This document shows positions 1 to 13,328 of a stretch of DNA of 64,000 nt, in pieces. Source of the stretch: Citrus sinensis (lineage: Eukaryota; Streptophyta; Magnoliopsida; Sapindales; Rutaceae). Positions within the stretch are counted from its first letter, which is position 1. Each line of letters starts with the position of its first letter. The notes beneath the pieces are model-generated. The model ran no database searches. It saw only the letters and a list, made by a program, of their open reading frames with translations, and had not been told where the DNA came from. Where the stretch lies: contig NC_068559.1 in the NCBI RefSeq assembly GCF_022201045.2, positions 25,303,501-25,367,500 of the forward strand, written 5' to 3'. The position numbers and the translations under genes were made by a program.

Positions 1-2108
1 ATCTGATCCCATGATGGGCACGTCCTCCTCGATGAACCTTTCAGGCTTGAAGGTCCACGGGTTCTTCCAGATGGTTGGGTCATGGGTAATGGCCCACATG
101 TTGACCATTGCTGTCGTGCCAGCTGGCACAAAGACCTTGTCCACGTGGACATCGTGGACGGCAAGGCGGGCCCACGAGAGTAATGGCCCCGGAGGGTGCA
201 TTCGGAGAACCTCTTTGACTATAGCCTGGAGGTAAGGGAGATTGGGGATGTCCGAATCTTCCACGTGCCTATCGCGACCAACCCACGTGTCAATTTCGTT
301 TTGAACTTTTGTTTGAATGTCTTGATGCAAAACAATCCTAGCCATGATCCATTCGAGTAGTATTGCCACTGTGTCCGTTCCTCGAAATACCATCTCCTGT
401 ATGATTGAGGGAAAAAAAAAATAATAATTGGATAAAAGTATTGATACAATATTGACGCAGACGCACAAATTAAGATATTTTGGTCAACCTAGTAACTACG
501 AAGCATTATTGCTGAAACTTTTTTTAATTTCGAGCGAGCCAATCAGCCAAAGAGTATTGACTAATTAGTCAACAAATTAGGGTTAGGGTTAGGAGGGTTA
601 GTATGAAGTCTTTAATCTGTAGGATGAAATTAGAGAATTCGTCTAGGATATCTGTATCCAAGCATAGGGCTAAGCAGTGCCACTGATAGTGTCAAAATCT
701 TTGAAGCAAACAGACAAGAAAATAAAAGAAAGGAAATTAGGCACACATGAAAGGTATTAGAAAGATAAATGAGAGACACATCAACTTTTAAAAATCATCA
801 CTGAGAAGCAAACATATTTGAAGTCGGTCGGATATTCTGAAAATGATCGTTTTGTTCTAGATTTAAGATATTTTATTTACACGCTGTCATTTTTTGCCAC
901 AGTGTAAGGTCTTTTAAAAAAATAAAAAATAATTAACTCAAGATTTCCTAGCCTGACATGGGTAAAAGTTTTGTGCCTTTTCTGTGTTTTCTGGGTTGGT
1001 TTTATAGAAAATTAATCCATAAAAGTTTTACCAACATGAGTAGGCACAAGATTTGTCTGAGTCATCATAGATACCAAAACAAATTGAAGTTCACGAATGT
1101 TTACTTTTTGTGTGAGTGTCGGAAAGAGAAGAGAGAGAGAGAGAAGCTTACCCACAAAATAGCCACCGTGTCTGCATCAGACAGCTGATCCTCTTTAGGC
1201 AAAGATAACAAAGCACTAAGAAAGTCGTTTCCCCCATTATTAAACTCTCCAGAATTTTTTTTCCTTTCTTCAACAACTTGCCCTATAAGAGTTTTAACCC
1301 TAGCAGCCAGTTTATGGCACCTTCTTTTAACTCCATAAAAGTCTAACAAGTTTAGAGGAAAATAATCCTCCCAATTAAATTGCGCTATTAATTCATATCC
1401 TTCTTTAACCATAGCCTCAAGCTCTTCTTTCTTTAAACTAATAACTGAGCCCCCAAACAAACTCTCTAGTATATTACCTAAAGACCCTTTTTGCAATACC
1501 TCCCTCACTCTCACTACTCCTTTGTTCTCCATTTGTTGGTTCACTTTCGATAGCATTTCATCTGCTAAACGCTGTCGTAGAATCTCCAGGCCAGAAATTC
1601 TCCTAGGGGAGAACATGTGATTTGCTGCAATTCGTCTCAGGTGGCGCCAGTATTTCCCCGAGGGAGCAAAGCCAATGGCACGTTCAAACATCAGCAAACG
1701 AGCTGATTCTTTGATCGGACGGTCGGAAAATGAAGGTCCTGAGAGGATTTCCTTAGCAGTTTCCGGGTGGCTGCTGATGATGACACGTGTTGGGCCAAAA
1801 CTTAGCGCCATGAGTCTGTTTGCACCCAATGAAGCCGCCATTGAAGCTAACTTACGATGAGCTAAAGAACCCATGCAAGGCAAGGTGCCTACTATTGGCC
1901 ATCCAACTGGGCCACGAAGCTTTGCTGAGATTTCATTGTAGTTTCTCCATGCAAAGCCTCCAGGGACAAGCCAAAGGTTGAGTAAAAGAGGGATAATAGA
2001 GAAAAATGAAAATAAAATGAGAGTCAAAGGCAACGAAGCTTTGCTTGTGTCAATAAAACTAAGGGCTAGGATACCCAAGCTACAGGCTAGCATGTAATAA
2101 ATTTTCAT
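1..2108 (-). CDS. Cytochrome P450 of the CYP78A family (3' end beyond window)
   Basis: ER-anchored haem monooxygenase. CYP78A enzymes make an unknown mobile growth signal that promotes organ and seed growth. Exon 1 is 1152-2108 (319 codons from ATG), the intron 397-1151 (GTAAGC donor, ACAG acceptor), and exon 2 runs from 396 off the window edge (132 codons). An N-terminal hydrophobic anchor (about residues 4-50) precedes the Pro/Gly hinge [11 protein letters not shown]. Exon 1 ends DTVAILW and exon 2 opens [16 protein letters not shown], the family's I-helix oxygen-binding motif in its FRGTDT form. The ExxR motif (KEVLR) followed by [13 protein letters not shown] and the PERF motif (FKPERF) are present. 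The sequence stops at PIMGSD, so the haem-binding Cys loop lies outside. The join W|EM matches the intron position I know from CYP78A genes. Family call is firm; the subfamily number is not resolved. Confidence 0.95.
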
Positions 2109-2214
2109 TTTGAAAGGTGGGGTTGTGATAAAGAGAGAGAATTACAGATCAAAAGCATATAGAATTGTGTAGAGATGGACGTCTGTCCTGAGAAGATCGC
2201 ATGTGGGACGATTC

Positions 2215-2224
2215 GTATATATAG
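2215..2224 (-). promoter_or_regulatory. Probable TATA box of the CYP78A gene
   Basis: Minus-strand CTATATATAC lies about 107 bp upstream of the CYP78A start codon. Transcription would start near 2185, giving a 5' leader of about 75 nt. Confidence 0.5.
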
Positions 2225-4436
2225 TACGTGGAGGAAAGTGATCCCTAGTTAAAACTAAAAAATATGTGGTTACTTTATTACTAACCATGATTAATTAGTG
2301 CATAAGGTTCACGCGCTGAGCAAAAAAGCTAAATCACTTAACTTTCCTTCACGAAATTGTAGTGTATAAAGTGACACTGAAGCTTTTCTAGTTAATGCTA
2401 AAACGATAGTTGATGATTATTTATGTTAAAATAATGATTAAAAAAACAAAAAAAATGGCATGCCATTATACCTGGCAAGCTGGAAATCCATTATTATATC
2501 TGCGACGCTGGAATCACACATGTCTCCGATTTTAATTTGTGTTTCCCCCACCTACGAAAAATGTTGGCCCTCGACTTGAATTTTTCATTTAATCGAAAAA
2601 TTACAATCATGAGTTGAAAAGGGAGAAGCAAAAAAAGGATAAAATCACAATAATTCGGTTGATTTGATTACGACGAGCATTGATCAATGACTGTTAGGTT
2701 AGAGAATTAAAAAATATATATATATATAAATCCATTGATTTAATACTCAACAGAAAATCAATTGAGCACAAGATTCTAGTTCGAAAATACATACAAAGAA
2801 AATTGATTTCTCTTACAATAATTAAAGACCCAAAAAGTTGAAAATCGGTAATTAAACAAGTTAAAGATGCAATTATTTATCACAGAAATTATCCGGATGC
2901 TCATTAAGCTATTCATGTGCAAATATTTCATGTCATCTGAGAGTCTCGATCAATAGTCAAACAAATTAAAGATGCACAAAACATTTGCCTCTGGTAGACC
3001 ATATGCTAGCATTAATGCAATACATTTGATCTACAAGCTACAGCATTATACATATATTTTACATTCAACAAGTCTGTTGGTTATTTAATCTTCATATTAT
3101 GTGCATGTCTCTCAGTCGTTTCTCTTTTGGCCTCCTTTCCCCAAACACTACTTCACTGCAAAATACAACGTGTTGCGATGCTACTGGCAATTCGTGCATA
3201 ATGCATTTCACGTGGCAATAAATGCCTAAATGGGATGAGAAATGACAAAGGCTCGAGTCTTGAGGCGAGTAAAACACGGACAGCTTCAGTCGTGTGATCG
3301 TGTAACAGGCTCGTTGTGAAGATGGGTTATCGTGGAACATGTTCTATATATACTTCTATCCAGTCTCAAACAAGCAATGCTACAAGCTTTGTTATAGCAA
3401 ATTGTCTTGTTGGACACAATTTTGGAAACCATGTGAACATCCACTCAATTATAGACTGGTATGTCTGTCAACTTACTTAATTTTTTTTTTTTCCCTTCTG
3501 GATCGATACAATTCATGTATGTTGATTTAAATAAGCACAGATTCCATCCAAATTTTGCCGAACAAATATTTCAGGATTTTGAATAGAATACGGTCATAAT
3601 TTGGAGAATATCGAAAAGAATTTACCTATCCCATTAAGTTTGTAAAAGATGCATCAAAGGTAACGTTTCTTTAGAATAAGGCATGGTATTTTGGTATCAC
3701 CATTTATCGGAAGGCCAAGTGTAGAGAAAACCTAAAAGAAAGGTGAAGTAGTTCTACAACTGGAGCCATTTGCTTCTCAATAATGGCGGTGTTAACATTT
3801 CCGTAGCTTAAAACGATCATAACTCATAGAGAACTTTGGCTGTGCTGACGACACGTAGAATTTGTGACTCAAAGGCAGTATCACTTCAAATCTCGATGGT
3901 ACTGGCGGGGAGGGGAAAACGACATCTAAACCTATGAAGCTTAGTCACCTGACTCTAACCCAATATAGTAATTGTAGTTTCTAGTTTTTCTTGGCTTTGA
4001 ATACTCCATATATAGATTTCAAATCTTATCGACTCCATGTCATGAAAGCAATGTAGTTTTTCATTAATACATTGGATTTCAGCTTATCATTCAAAAGAAA
4101 GTCTTTGGTGTCCTAGGAACATTTCTCTTTATCCACCCATTGCTCACCACTTCCGTAAGAATATTATCATAATAGAGTAAATCATAAAGGAGTATTACTG
4201 AGCATAGTAAAGATTATTTGAATTTAAATTTTACTCACCAAAATTAGACAGTTTAAAAAAAGAAAAATATTTTAAAAAATAAAAAACTTACCCAAGAAAA
4301 GAGGGTTCATATATACTTCATACTTTTTGCTACGATTTTTTTTTATTCATTATAAAGAAATGAGTTTTTGTTAATTAAATTAATATATAAATACCACCCC
4401 AGATATGTGAGAAGCCCAGCTAACATGCAAAAGAAT
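2225..4436. other. Gene-poor spacer upstream of CYP78A
   Basis: AT-rich DNA with short homopolymer and TA runs (for example 2717-2728). No open frame here resembles a known protein. A TATA-like CTATATATAC at 3343-3352 on the plus strand has no recognisable gene behind it. Confidence 0.5.
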
Positions 4437-4439
4437 TTA

Positions 4440-4715
4440 GGGTGCGTTTGAAATTGAAGTTGGCCAGCTGTAGTTTAACAATTACAACACTTAAATGCTT
4501 GCTAAATACTAGTTGTTATAACTTAGAAGTTATATTGATATGAATTTTTACTTATATGATGGAAAATCTATTGCATTTTAAATAAATTTGTCAAAATTAT
4601 TATTTAAAATTTAGATTTATGACATATTATTAATTTTTGTTTTATAATTACAGTTTTTTTATTCAATAGCAAATGTATCTTAAAAGGTATAACATTTTAA
4701 TCCCAAACAAAACCT
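4440..4715. mobile_element. Tourist-like MITE (PIF/Harbinger type)
   Basis: Non-autonomous DNA transposon of 276 bp. The left end reads GGGTGCGTTTGAAATT and the right end, reversed, GGTTTTGTTTGGGATT. A TTA triplet flanks each end (4437-4439 and 4716-4718), the target duplication typical of PIF/Harbinger elements. It holds no coding capacity. The arms have diverged, so it is not a recent insertion. Confidence 0.6.
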
Positions 4716-4718
4716 TAG

Positions 4719-6803
4719 TTTTCACACCCTCTCACAATTACCTCGACTCTAAGCATGTAACAGTCGCCTTACACCCTAAAAAAGGAAAAAGGAAAAAAAA
4801 AGAAGAAAAAATCATTTTAAAGGAGAATTAAGTTTATATATAATCTGATTTTAAAAAAAAGTTTATATATAATCTATTAGTTTTTTTAGTCTAATCCAAA
4901 TGTTCAACCGAGTATTAATTCAAAAATCTACTCCGACAAAGATACAAAGAAATACCTATTTCTATTAAATATACGAAAATTAAGTCCCTATAGAACTTTT
5001 AACCATTTCTATATTGAGAGAAATGTGGAACAACTGAGCCGTTAAAAGATAGAAAATACATTGTATTCAAATTCATGTCATAGCTTAGTCCTCAATTATT
5101 AAAAGTTATGAGATTTACTTTGTTCAAAAGTTCTACTACAAAAAATTCCAAGTAATAAATGTGTCATATCACGTAATTACGTCCCATATATCCAATTTTC
5201 TCCCTAAGAATCTAGGAGATATGGCAAAAATATAACATTACAATACCAGTTTTAGTTTGTTTTAATAAATAAATTTAAAAAAAAAAAAAGATTGCACAAG
5301 AGTTTGTGTTTGTAGGATTACTCTAATTTAATTATTTTTTTTTAAACTCTTGAAAAAAAATTTAATCATATTTTTAATGTTCAAAGAATACGAGATACAA
5401 TCAACTTGCTCGAATTCTTTGTCTCTTTAACAACTCTCACGGCGAGTGCCTTTATTAATTTATTGGACATGTATTCTTCTTAAACACGTGTTAACATAAT
5501 GCGACACTAATAATAGTAGGCATCAACCTACTCAAGAGTTAATAATCTCCAGTAAACCTGCCAGTAGGACCCTCCAAATAATCTGATACTGCACCTGCTA
5601 CGAATCAACATGCTTAAATCTGAAAACCCCCAAACTTCTCGAACTTACAAAATACCCTCAAATCAAATGAAGATTTCAGCCGACTGCAGCACCATAGAGT
5701 GATACATCCAATAACTTATTACATGATATGGAATATTTAATCAGCGAACACGTAGACATATCTTCCCTCACAAAGCTTCTCTTATTGTTGGATTCCAGAG
5801 ACTCTGATTTGCGGAAAGCATGGGCAATAGGAAATTATTAAACGGACCTGTCTATGTTACAGATTCTGTAACAAACATCTCCCGTCATCCCACCATCCGA
5901 TTTTCTATTGTTTAGTTTCTCACTCCACATCCAACCACATCCAACGGCTGATGCTGCAGTCTGTAGCTTACAGATTCTGTAAGCTAGTCAAGTCCTTATT
6001 AAACACAGCACTAAGTCCTATGTTACTGGAGCCTAACAACTATTGGAGGAAAGGACCACAAAATCAATGCTTCCTCTTTTGTTAAATTGAGAGTTAAAAA
6101 AGGCCAAAAAAGAAGACTCACCCAAGGGGAGCCAATTGAAGAGCAGGTAGTTGAGGGAAATGCAAAGCACGGTGTCTTTGCAGCAGAAAATATCATCCTA
6201 GAGCAAAACACAAAAAGCTGAACAAAGTGGAATGCCCTGTTAGCTTTTATTAATTTAACATTATCGCGCTACTTCCCAACATTCACACACCAAACACTCT
6301 ACATATTAAAAAACACTTACTTCTCAGAATTCTTTGTCCTGGTGAGATTTCTTTCCACTAATGGAAAGGTGTCCAGCATGAATTTGCCAGCTTACCCACC
6401 ACTTGAATGCTAATATAAGAAATTGGTGGGCCGTTGCAGTAAATTTAACCTGATTCGGTCAGAGATGCTTAATAAATATTAGATGTAATGTATTTGATTT
6501 TACATAGATGTATAATCTCAATAATAGAGAATCAAATCTAATTCCAGATTTGGTCCTAAACGTTCTACACGACTCTGTATTCTGTAACTAGCCTAGACTA
6601 AAGAACCTGAAAGTGTTTGAAAGAAGCTCATGATGCCAGCCAAAGCTATGTCATAACAGTCTCTACATTCACTTTCAACAAAAGGGTGAACAGCAAATTG
6701 CGGAGCCGACTATCAGAACTAACCAAAATCCACAAGATAAACCACTGTATTACTGTCTGCAAACTGATAATGTTAGATGCTTTAAGTGACAACAATAGTG
6801 TTC
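4719..6803. other. Spacer without recognisable genes
   Basis: AT-rich. The only structure I see is the 15-bp near-palindrome TTACAGATTCTGTAA, present at 5857-5871 and again at 5968-5982. Short open frames resemble nothing known. Confidence 0.4.
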
Positions 6804-6804
6804 G

Positions 6805-6954
6805 GAATCCCAATATTTGAATCCCAACTACTATACATCACTCATCATTCATTGGATGATGAATTTCATAACTTGTAAAATTATTATTTTACCATCCGAT
6901 AGATGAATGCAACATCAGTTGGGACTCAAGTTAGGATTCAAATGTTTGGGATTC
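6805..6954. mobile_element. Small inverted-repeat (foldback/MITE) element
   Basis: The left arm begins GAATCCCAATATTTGAATCC and ends with AATCCCAACT. The right arm, reversed, begins GAATCCCAAACATTTGAATC and ends with GAGTCCCAACT. The two arms enclose about 85 bp. No clear target-site duplication, so the superfamily is open. Confidence 0.5.
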
Positions 6955-9918
6955 ATAGCTAGCATTACTCAAAGTGACAGTGGTCTGAAATGTTAAAAAT
7001 GAGTACAACCAAGATGGTTTCTGGATCACAAGAAATAAAAATAATTGATTAACGTGGAAGCATCAGGATAAGAGTACCACAGTGGTGGCAAGAAGAAATG
7101 GACCTAAAAGAATCCAATAAATATTAATGATGGATGTAATAAAATATCCTATACATGGCACATATACGTGTCATTCTAAAAGAGGAAAGAAGCAAAGTGC
7201 CTAAAGGAATGGATACCACTTGAGCAGAGAGAAGGCAATGATCGCATCAAAGGTTACTTTACTAAATGGCACTGCTTTATTCCCAAAAGAGGTATGCACT
7301 TTTGTAGAAAATCAGTAGATATGCCCTAATGAATCCTGGGACAACTAGGTGAATAATTACCATGGCAGCCAGAAAAGTTTCTCCAGATGGTCAACAAGAT
7401 TTCCTAACCACCAGAAGGGAAAAGGTCAAACACTAAGATTATTAAGCATAATCAGGCTGAGCAATGTTCATCAATGGTTAACTCCAAACTCGAACAACAT
7501 TACACCAACATTCACAGCCTCAATCACTAAACATGCACTGTGTGTTTCATTGATGACCAGAACAATCTAATAATGGCCATGTTCAAGGCATATGCCAGAG
7601 AAATTCTTTATTACGATTAGTGTGGCAAAATACCAGGCTAAACTTTCCTAACAAGATTTCCCAACATTTGGTATATGCCTAAGAGTGTAGAAGCATCATA
7701 AAATTTACCTAAGAGAACAGATTCCATAAACAATTAAGCATATAAGGTAAGAAATATAGCATAGATGTCACTTTTCAGATCCACAGGGCCTACCATTACA
7801 CTTCAAGATAAGACACAAAAATAAATCAATACCACTATGGAAGGACACATGAACTCTTTATGGGTATCAAATTATATTTCACCTCAAGACTCCAAACAAA
7901 CCAAAATAAGAACTCAAAAATAGCATATGCAAATTAAAGAGCAGGGCCCAATATATCTGCACAAAACCATATAAATACTAATAAATATGTGCTGTTATTT
8001 AATAACATGTTTGAAAATTCAATTGGATACCAATAATATGATCAGTTTCTACCTCTGATTAGTTAGGCCTACAGAATTCCGGTATTCCTCGGAGTACCTC
8101 CTTTTGGATTGCAATGAATTCATCCGTAGTTCAAAAAATAAAAAAATAAAAATTTGGGCATTGGTTTTGGGGTGGGTGGTGTTTAGGCACTACAACGCGT
8201 TACAATATACATGCTCCTAACATAGGAGAAATTCAGTTTCCTATTTATCAGCAACCCTATTGACATCCAGCATTAATTAATTAATCCACCATATTGCTCA
8301 ATTGCTAGGAAACAAATAAAAAATCTGGAAGATAGGCCAAGTATGCTAGAGGCAGCTAAAATAGGCACAATGTGAAGTCTATTGGTGCTAGAATTATGGG
8401 AAGCACTGTGGACAAGCGAGTTTTAGTTAGGCATTTTAAGCCATTGTGGGGCATTACTTTTTGATTGGTAATAATGAAATGCATGGATACATGTGTGGAA
8501 CCCAAACATTGCGAGGCACTATGAGCACAAGAACTCAACACTTCAGCTTCTGTTCATGGCATCCTTGCACTCCTATCAATGGTTATCTACCTCAGGTCAC
8601 TTTTTTCCGATACTAAGGAACAAGTCTCCTCTTTTAGAGATTACATACAAAGAACTCCTAAACCTCAGACATTAGAGGAAAATCTAAAATAAATCTCTAC
8701 CAAGAAAATCACAGTGAGTTGTAAGCTGCATAATAGCAAATTATAAGACCAAAGCCCGATTCCTGATCAATCGGAGAGATAAATTAATTTAGAAAGAATA
8801 AAAATGTGAGTCGTTCATTGAATGGATAAAACAAACACAAATGGAACTAAAGCAGATGAGTTTTGCTTGAGGAAGCCAGAGTCCATAGCTCATCGCATGG
8901 GACTTCCTAAATTGCAATCATCTCAGAAATTTATAAAGATATAAACATTATAAGAAAATGGAAACAAAATTCATAAAGAAATTTGTGATTCAGCCTTCTA
9001 CTGGCCTCAAATGAAAAAGAAGGTCAAACATAACTCTACTTTTCCATGTTAAACATATTTCTGTCTATTTCTCTTATCAAAAGTTCAAATTCGTTCCATT
9101 AGGTTATTGTACTGTAATCGGAAATGGCCTCAAAGCTCCCATCGCGATTGAAGGGTTTTCTTTATTGAGTTATTTATTTATATTTTATGTTTAAATGAGT
9201 ATGGAAACACAAGGGCAAAAATTCCTATGTACTTTCATACTTTGTCTCCTTTGGCAATTGCTGATTAGAAAGATTGGCAGAAAGTGCATAACAAATACAA
9301 TGAAAAGACTAGAATAAATGAACATTTTTAAACCTTTACTAAGATGTCTAACAGTTGCATGACTAAAAGAATTATCTCTGATATTCAAAGTTTAGGAGAA
9401 TACAATGATTTTTACTTGTCAAGTATTTCCAAGTTATCCACGTTTCAAAGGGAAAATCCCACTAATTTATTGGAAATAATTGAAAAAATAGGGAGCAATT
9501 TTAGGCGAAATAATACACACAGGAGCAACCATTCTCGTTCAATAGAAACAAAAGATCTATCATCCTTAAAAAGCAATAAAAATAGTGTGGCCTTAAAGGA
9601 ATCCTCCATAAATGACTAAAGAAAAGCCGGGTGGACTAACTAAGCATAAAGATCAGTGGATCAGCAAGAAAGGCTAAAAAGTAAAAATCATAATTATGCA
9701 ATTCTGCCACTATTTTAAGTTAACAAACAAATAGACTGAAACAATGTGTGTCAAAAGTAATAATCCTACTTAAATGACTGATGGAAAACATTGTGGGGTA
9801 AAATCAACATATGGTAGCATAACACATGCACTAGTCCACAAAACTGATCTCATCCTCGGAAAATCCTTTGCTAAAATGCCCCAACATGGTTATCTCAAAG
9901 AACGAGCATATGTAAAGC
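6955..9918. other. Spacer downstream of TOM20, no gene recognised
   Basis: About 3 kb of AT-rich sequence on the 3' side of the TOM20 gene. The first few hundred bases below 9919 are probably its 3' UTR. The open frame at 9344-9619 has low-complexity composition and no family signature. Confidence 0.4.
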
Positions 9919-12039
9919 CTATCTTGCAGGAGGTGGTGGAATGCGGGAGTTTGCCATTCCAACCCATGCAACAATTCCAACAGCAAGGATTACCCATCCA
10001 AATATATCGTACTTTAGATCACTGCTCTTCTTCTTGGAACTCTAAAAGAAAACAATCAAATTTGAGGCCCAAAAGAAAAAAACTAGGGACACAAAAGATG
10101 ATTATTGTAAAATGAAATAATTTAATAGCAACACCATGTACGTATGTATAAGCTCTTCGACACATCCTCTCGTCTCATGCAGACATTTCTAGAATACAAC
10201 AACGATGAATAAATCAGCAGCTATATGCCCATCTGACTATAAAGTCCAATGTTTCCAGTATAAAATCGAATGATTACAACAGAAATAAGAATTAGATACT
10301 AATAGAAGGATAGGGGGAATCGTGCTAGTAGGAAACAAAGATCCCATTCGAGTACTAATGTCAGCCATGAGATTGAATCATAGAGAAATTGTCAACCCAG
10401 ATATTTTCCTTTCTTTTTTTCTTTTTGACTAGATAAAAAAATGGTTCAAAAGAAAATTTCATAGAGGGGCTTTACACACAATTTACCCTTTGGTAATCAA
10501 ATTTCCAACATAATTGAAGAGTGCGTCTGTGGCAGGCCAATTGATGCACAAAACCCTAAAAGCTTTAATTTATTGTGAAGTAATTTCAACATTTCCAGAA
10601 CATCACAAAGATGGCAAATTGCTATCTATCAGCTAGAGATTACTCACGAAGAAAACTAAAAAGCCATTTTCATTTGGTGAACACATATGCAAAAATTTAC
10701 CTGGCAAAGATGGAAAAAAAAATTATTTTGGTTTGCACTAAGAAAATCACAATAATCTAGAACCCAAACCTGTGCATTAGAAGCAGAAGATCCTCCACCG
10801 AGAGTCTGCTGATTAATTCCATGTTTATGGAGCTCCATGTGCAGTTCCGGTGCCTAGGCAGACAAGATATTTGATGACTTCAGCACATGAAGACATAACA
10901 AAAAAGGGATATTTAATCCCTAGTTCACAAGGAATAGTCTAAAATTTGAGCACTCGTCCTTGTAATTCAACACCTGCCAGAACCTGGCAGAGTTCCCAAG
11001 ACGAACTCAGTTTACCCATGTCCAGTCAACTCATAGTATACAAGATAAATGTCAAGATGAAGACTAGGAAGAAAACCTTAAAGCTCTACACGATAAACTG
11101 ATGTGAATTTGAACATTCCTTACAAACCCAACCCATGCTACTAGCCAATCAATTATTAGGCGAATTCTCTAACATTGACAGTGGACAAATAGCATCCACG
11201 TGAAAACTTCAATATCAAAACTAGCACTTACATATTCAAACAAAAATAAAAACAAGTAAGAAAGCAATACCTTAGTACTGACTTCTAAAGATTTCTGATA
11301 GAGCTCATTAGTTGGTTCCTACAATGATAAATTCCACGTTACTAAACTTCTAGCAGATTATGTAACATTTGAAAATTAAATATTTTTATAGCTAGAAAAC
11401 TCAGTAGATTACCTCATCTACTGCTCTTTGGAAACACTCTGACGCCTTATCAAAATCACCTTTTGCCTCAGAGAGATCGGCAGTCAAAAATCCACAAGAG
11501 GTGTGAGCATTTCCGAGACTCCATAAAGTATAATGCTTTGCAGGATCTATCACTAAAGCCTCCTCAAATTTTGAAATGGCTTCTGTAAACAGATATGGTT
11601 CATTCCATTAACAAAAATAAATTAAAAAAAACAAAGAGAATAATTAGCAGCTATCAAAAGTGCTAATTTGAATTACTAAAGAAAAACATCAACCATTTAT
11701 TATCTTCTTGGAGTCAGAGACACTTTCAAATTGAGACAATTCAAGCAATGCTTCTCCCCACCTTGTGAGATTCTGCATAATGTTTGTGATCAAATAGTTC
11801 AGTAAAACTACCAAACAAAAACTTTACAGGCAAAGGAAAATAAATGATAACACTAAATAACTTCTTCTTAATCGGAAAATAACATTTTAATTAATTAAGA
11901 AAATAAATAAAGAGTTGAGTAAAAAGGAGGAGATACTGACGTCAGCATCGAGAGGGTCTTTGGCGTAATTAGCTTCAGCTGTTTTACGATTGTGTTCGGA
12001 CAACAAGAGCCGATCGAAATCGCTTTGTGAGAATTCCAT
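9919..12039 (-). CDS. TOM20: Mitochondrial import receptor subunit TOM20 (plant type)
   Basis: Presequence receptor of the outer-membrane TOM complex. Six exons: 11941-12039, 11694-11772, 11413-11582, 11271-11318, 10770-10853 and 9919-10041, giving 200 residues, the usual plant length. The start [19 protein letters not shown] is diagnostic; an in-frame upstream extension lacks family similarity, so the ATG at 12039 is chosen. [15 protein letters not shown] and [14 protein letters not shown] form the TPR-like receptor domain. The last exon has a KKK basic stretch, one membrane segment (about 173-190, [18 protein letters not shown]) and the short tail SRIPPPPAR. This is the plant layout, with the anchor at the C terminus and the receptor domain facing the cytosol. 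All splice sites are GT-AG. Plants usually carry several TOM20 genes; which one this is cannot be told. Confidence 0.97.
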
Positions 12040-13011
12040 GTCTGAGGATTCAAGTGCAGGCGGCAGTTTTTGCTGAAACTTAAAACCTCCGAGTTCGCTA
12101 TTATATGGGCGGCAGCCCAAAGTCGATCGCCCCTTTCTTTTTATTCAGTAACTGATTGGTTTTACTTATTTAATTTCATTATTTATTTATTTTTGTTATA
12201 ATTTAATTATTTTTTAAAAATTAAATAAATTATTTTTTATTAATAAAAACTCAAATTTTGAAAATTTAAAGATAGATGTTGAGATTTTTTAATATATTAA
12301 AATATCTAAAAATATTTTTTTATTTAATAACCTTATTTTATTAATTTCATAAGATAGCTTTAAGAAATTCTCTTATCATAGTAATTTTATAATTTTTAAT
12401 AAAAATTCTCATTGACAATCAATGAACTAAACAATTAATTATTTTTTTTTGTGAAACCTCTATTTATAAAAATTATGCTGATAAAACTCTAATTAAATAA
12501 ATTTTATATGAGAAGTTATACTAAATGAAACCTCAATCACGTACGGATTTTTGTAATACAATGTGGAATTAGGTCAAATGTGGATCCTGTAAAGAATGTC
12601 CCTTTTCTATTTTTTTTTTTATTTGTGTAAATAATAAAAAGATGCATGTTAGTACGAGTAAAATTTAAAAACTTATTTTTCACGCAAGATTTTGCAGCCT
12701 AAAGGCTAAAATTACCATTAATAACATATAATATTATTTTTTCGTTACTTTGGTTAATGTGGTTACTTGGTTAGCTTGGAGGCTACTTTGCCAATGGTGT
12801 ATTTCGAAACTTGCTAATCTTGGTAGAATAACGAAAACAAATTAACGATCACTCACATCTTTTAAAATTTATCGTAATGGTTAGATTTTGTAATTCGGCA
12901 CGATAATATTATCAGATACAAATTGTACGATTTCTTTTGATTTGTATGATTTTTCGCCAAACAAAATTGCGGTGTAAAGTTACAATTTTTTTTAAAAAAA
13001 ATACTATTCGT
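12040..13011. other. AT-rich spacer upstream of TOM20
   Basis: Contains the TOM20 promoter, where no clear TATA box stands out, and very AT-rich DNA. No gene or repeat structure that I can support. Confidence 0.4.
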
Positions 13012-13264
13012 CTATAATGTCAAGAGAAAGTTGAGAGAAATCACAACTTGTGTTGTTGTTTTGACTCTCTCCCTCTCTTTGTATACTAAATCTTTTTTAT
13101 TGTTAAAAAAAAAGAAAGTAGAAAATGACAAGGTAAGCAATTCTGTCACGTGCAACACTCTCTCTCTTGGCATTATAATAATTTTATATTGTTATTTTTT
13201 TACAAAACTTCCTCTTGGATTGAGACTTATTCAAAAAAAGGTTAATGTTAAGTTACATTCATGT

Positions 13265-13328
13265 AACTTACAACCCTCTCACATGAATAGTGAGTAAGCT
13301 CACTATTCATGTGAGAGGGTTGTAAGTT
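13265..13328. repeat. Perfect inverted repeat, 30-bp arms
   Basis: The arms 13265-13294 and 13299-13328 are exact reverse complements around the 4-nt loop TAAG. The left arm starts AACTTACAACCCTCTCACAT. Weaker pairing continues outward. Confidence 0.9.

Noticed and set aside
3092-3340. 82-residue minus-strand open frame near a TATA-like box
   Set aside because: No family resemblance, Cys/His/Ser-rich random-looking composition, and the TATA-like element points the other way.
9344-9619. 91-residue plus-strand open frame
   Set aside because: Low-complexity Asn/Ser/Lys content typical of AT-rich spacers; no motif and no sensible splice partners.
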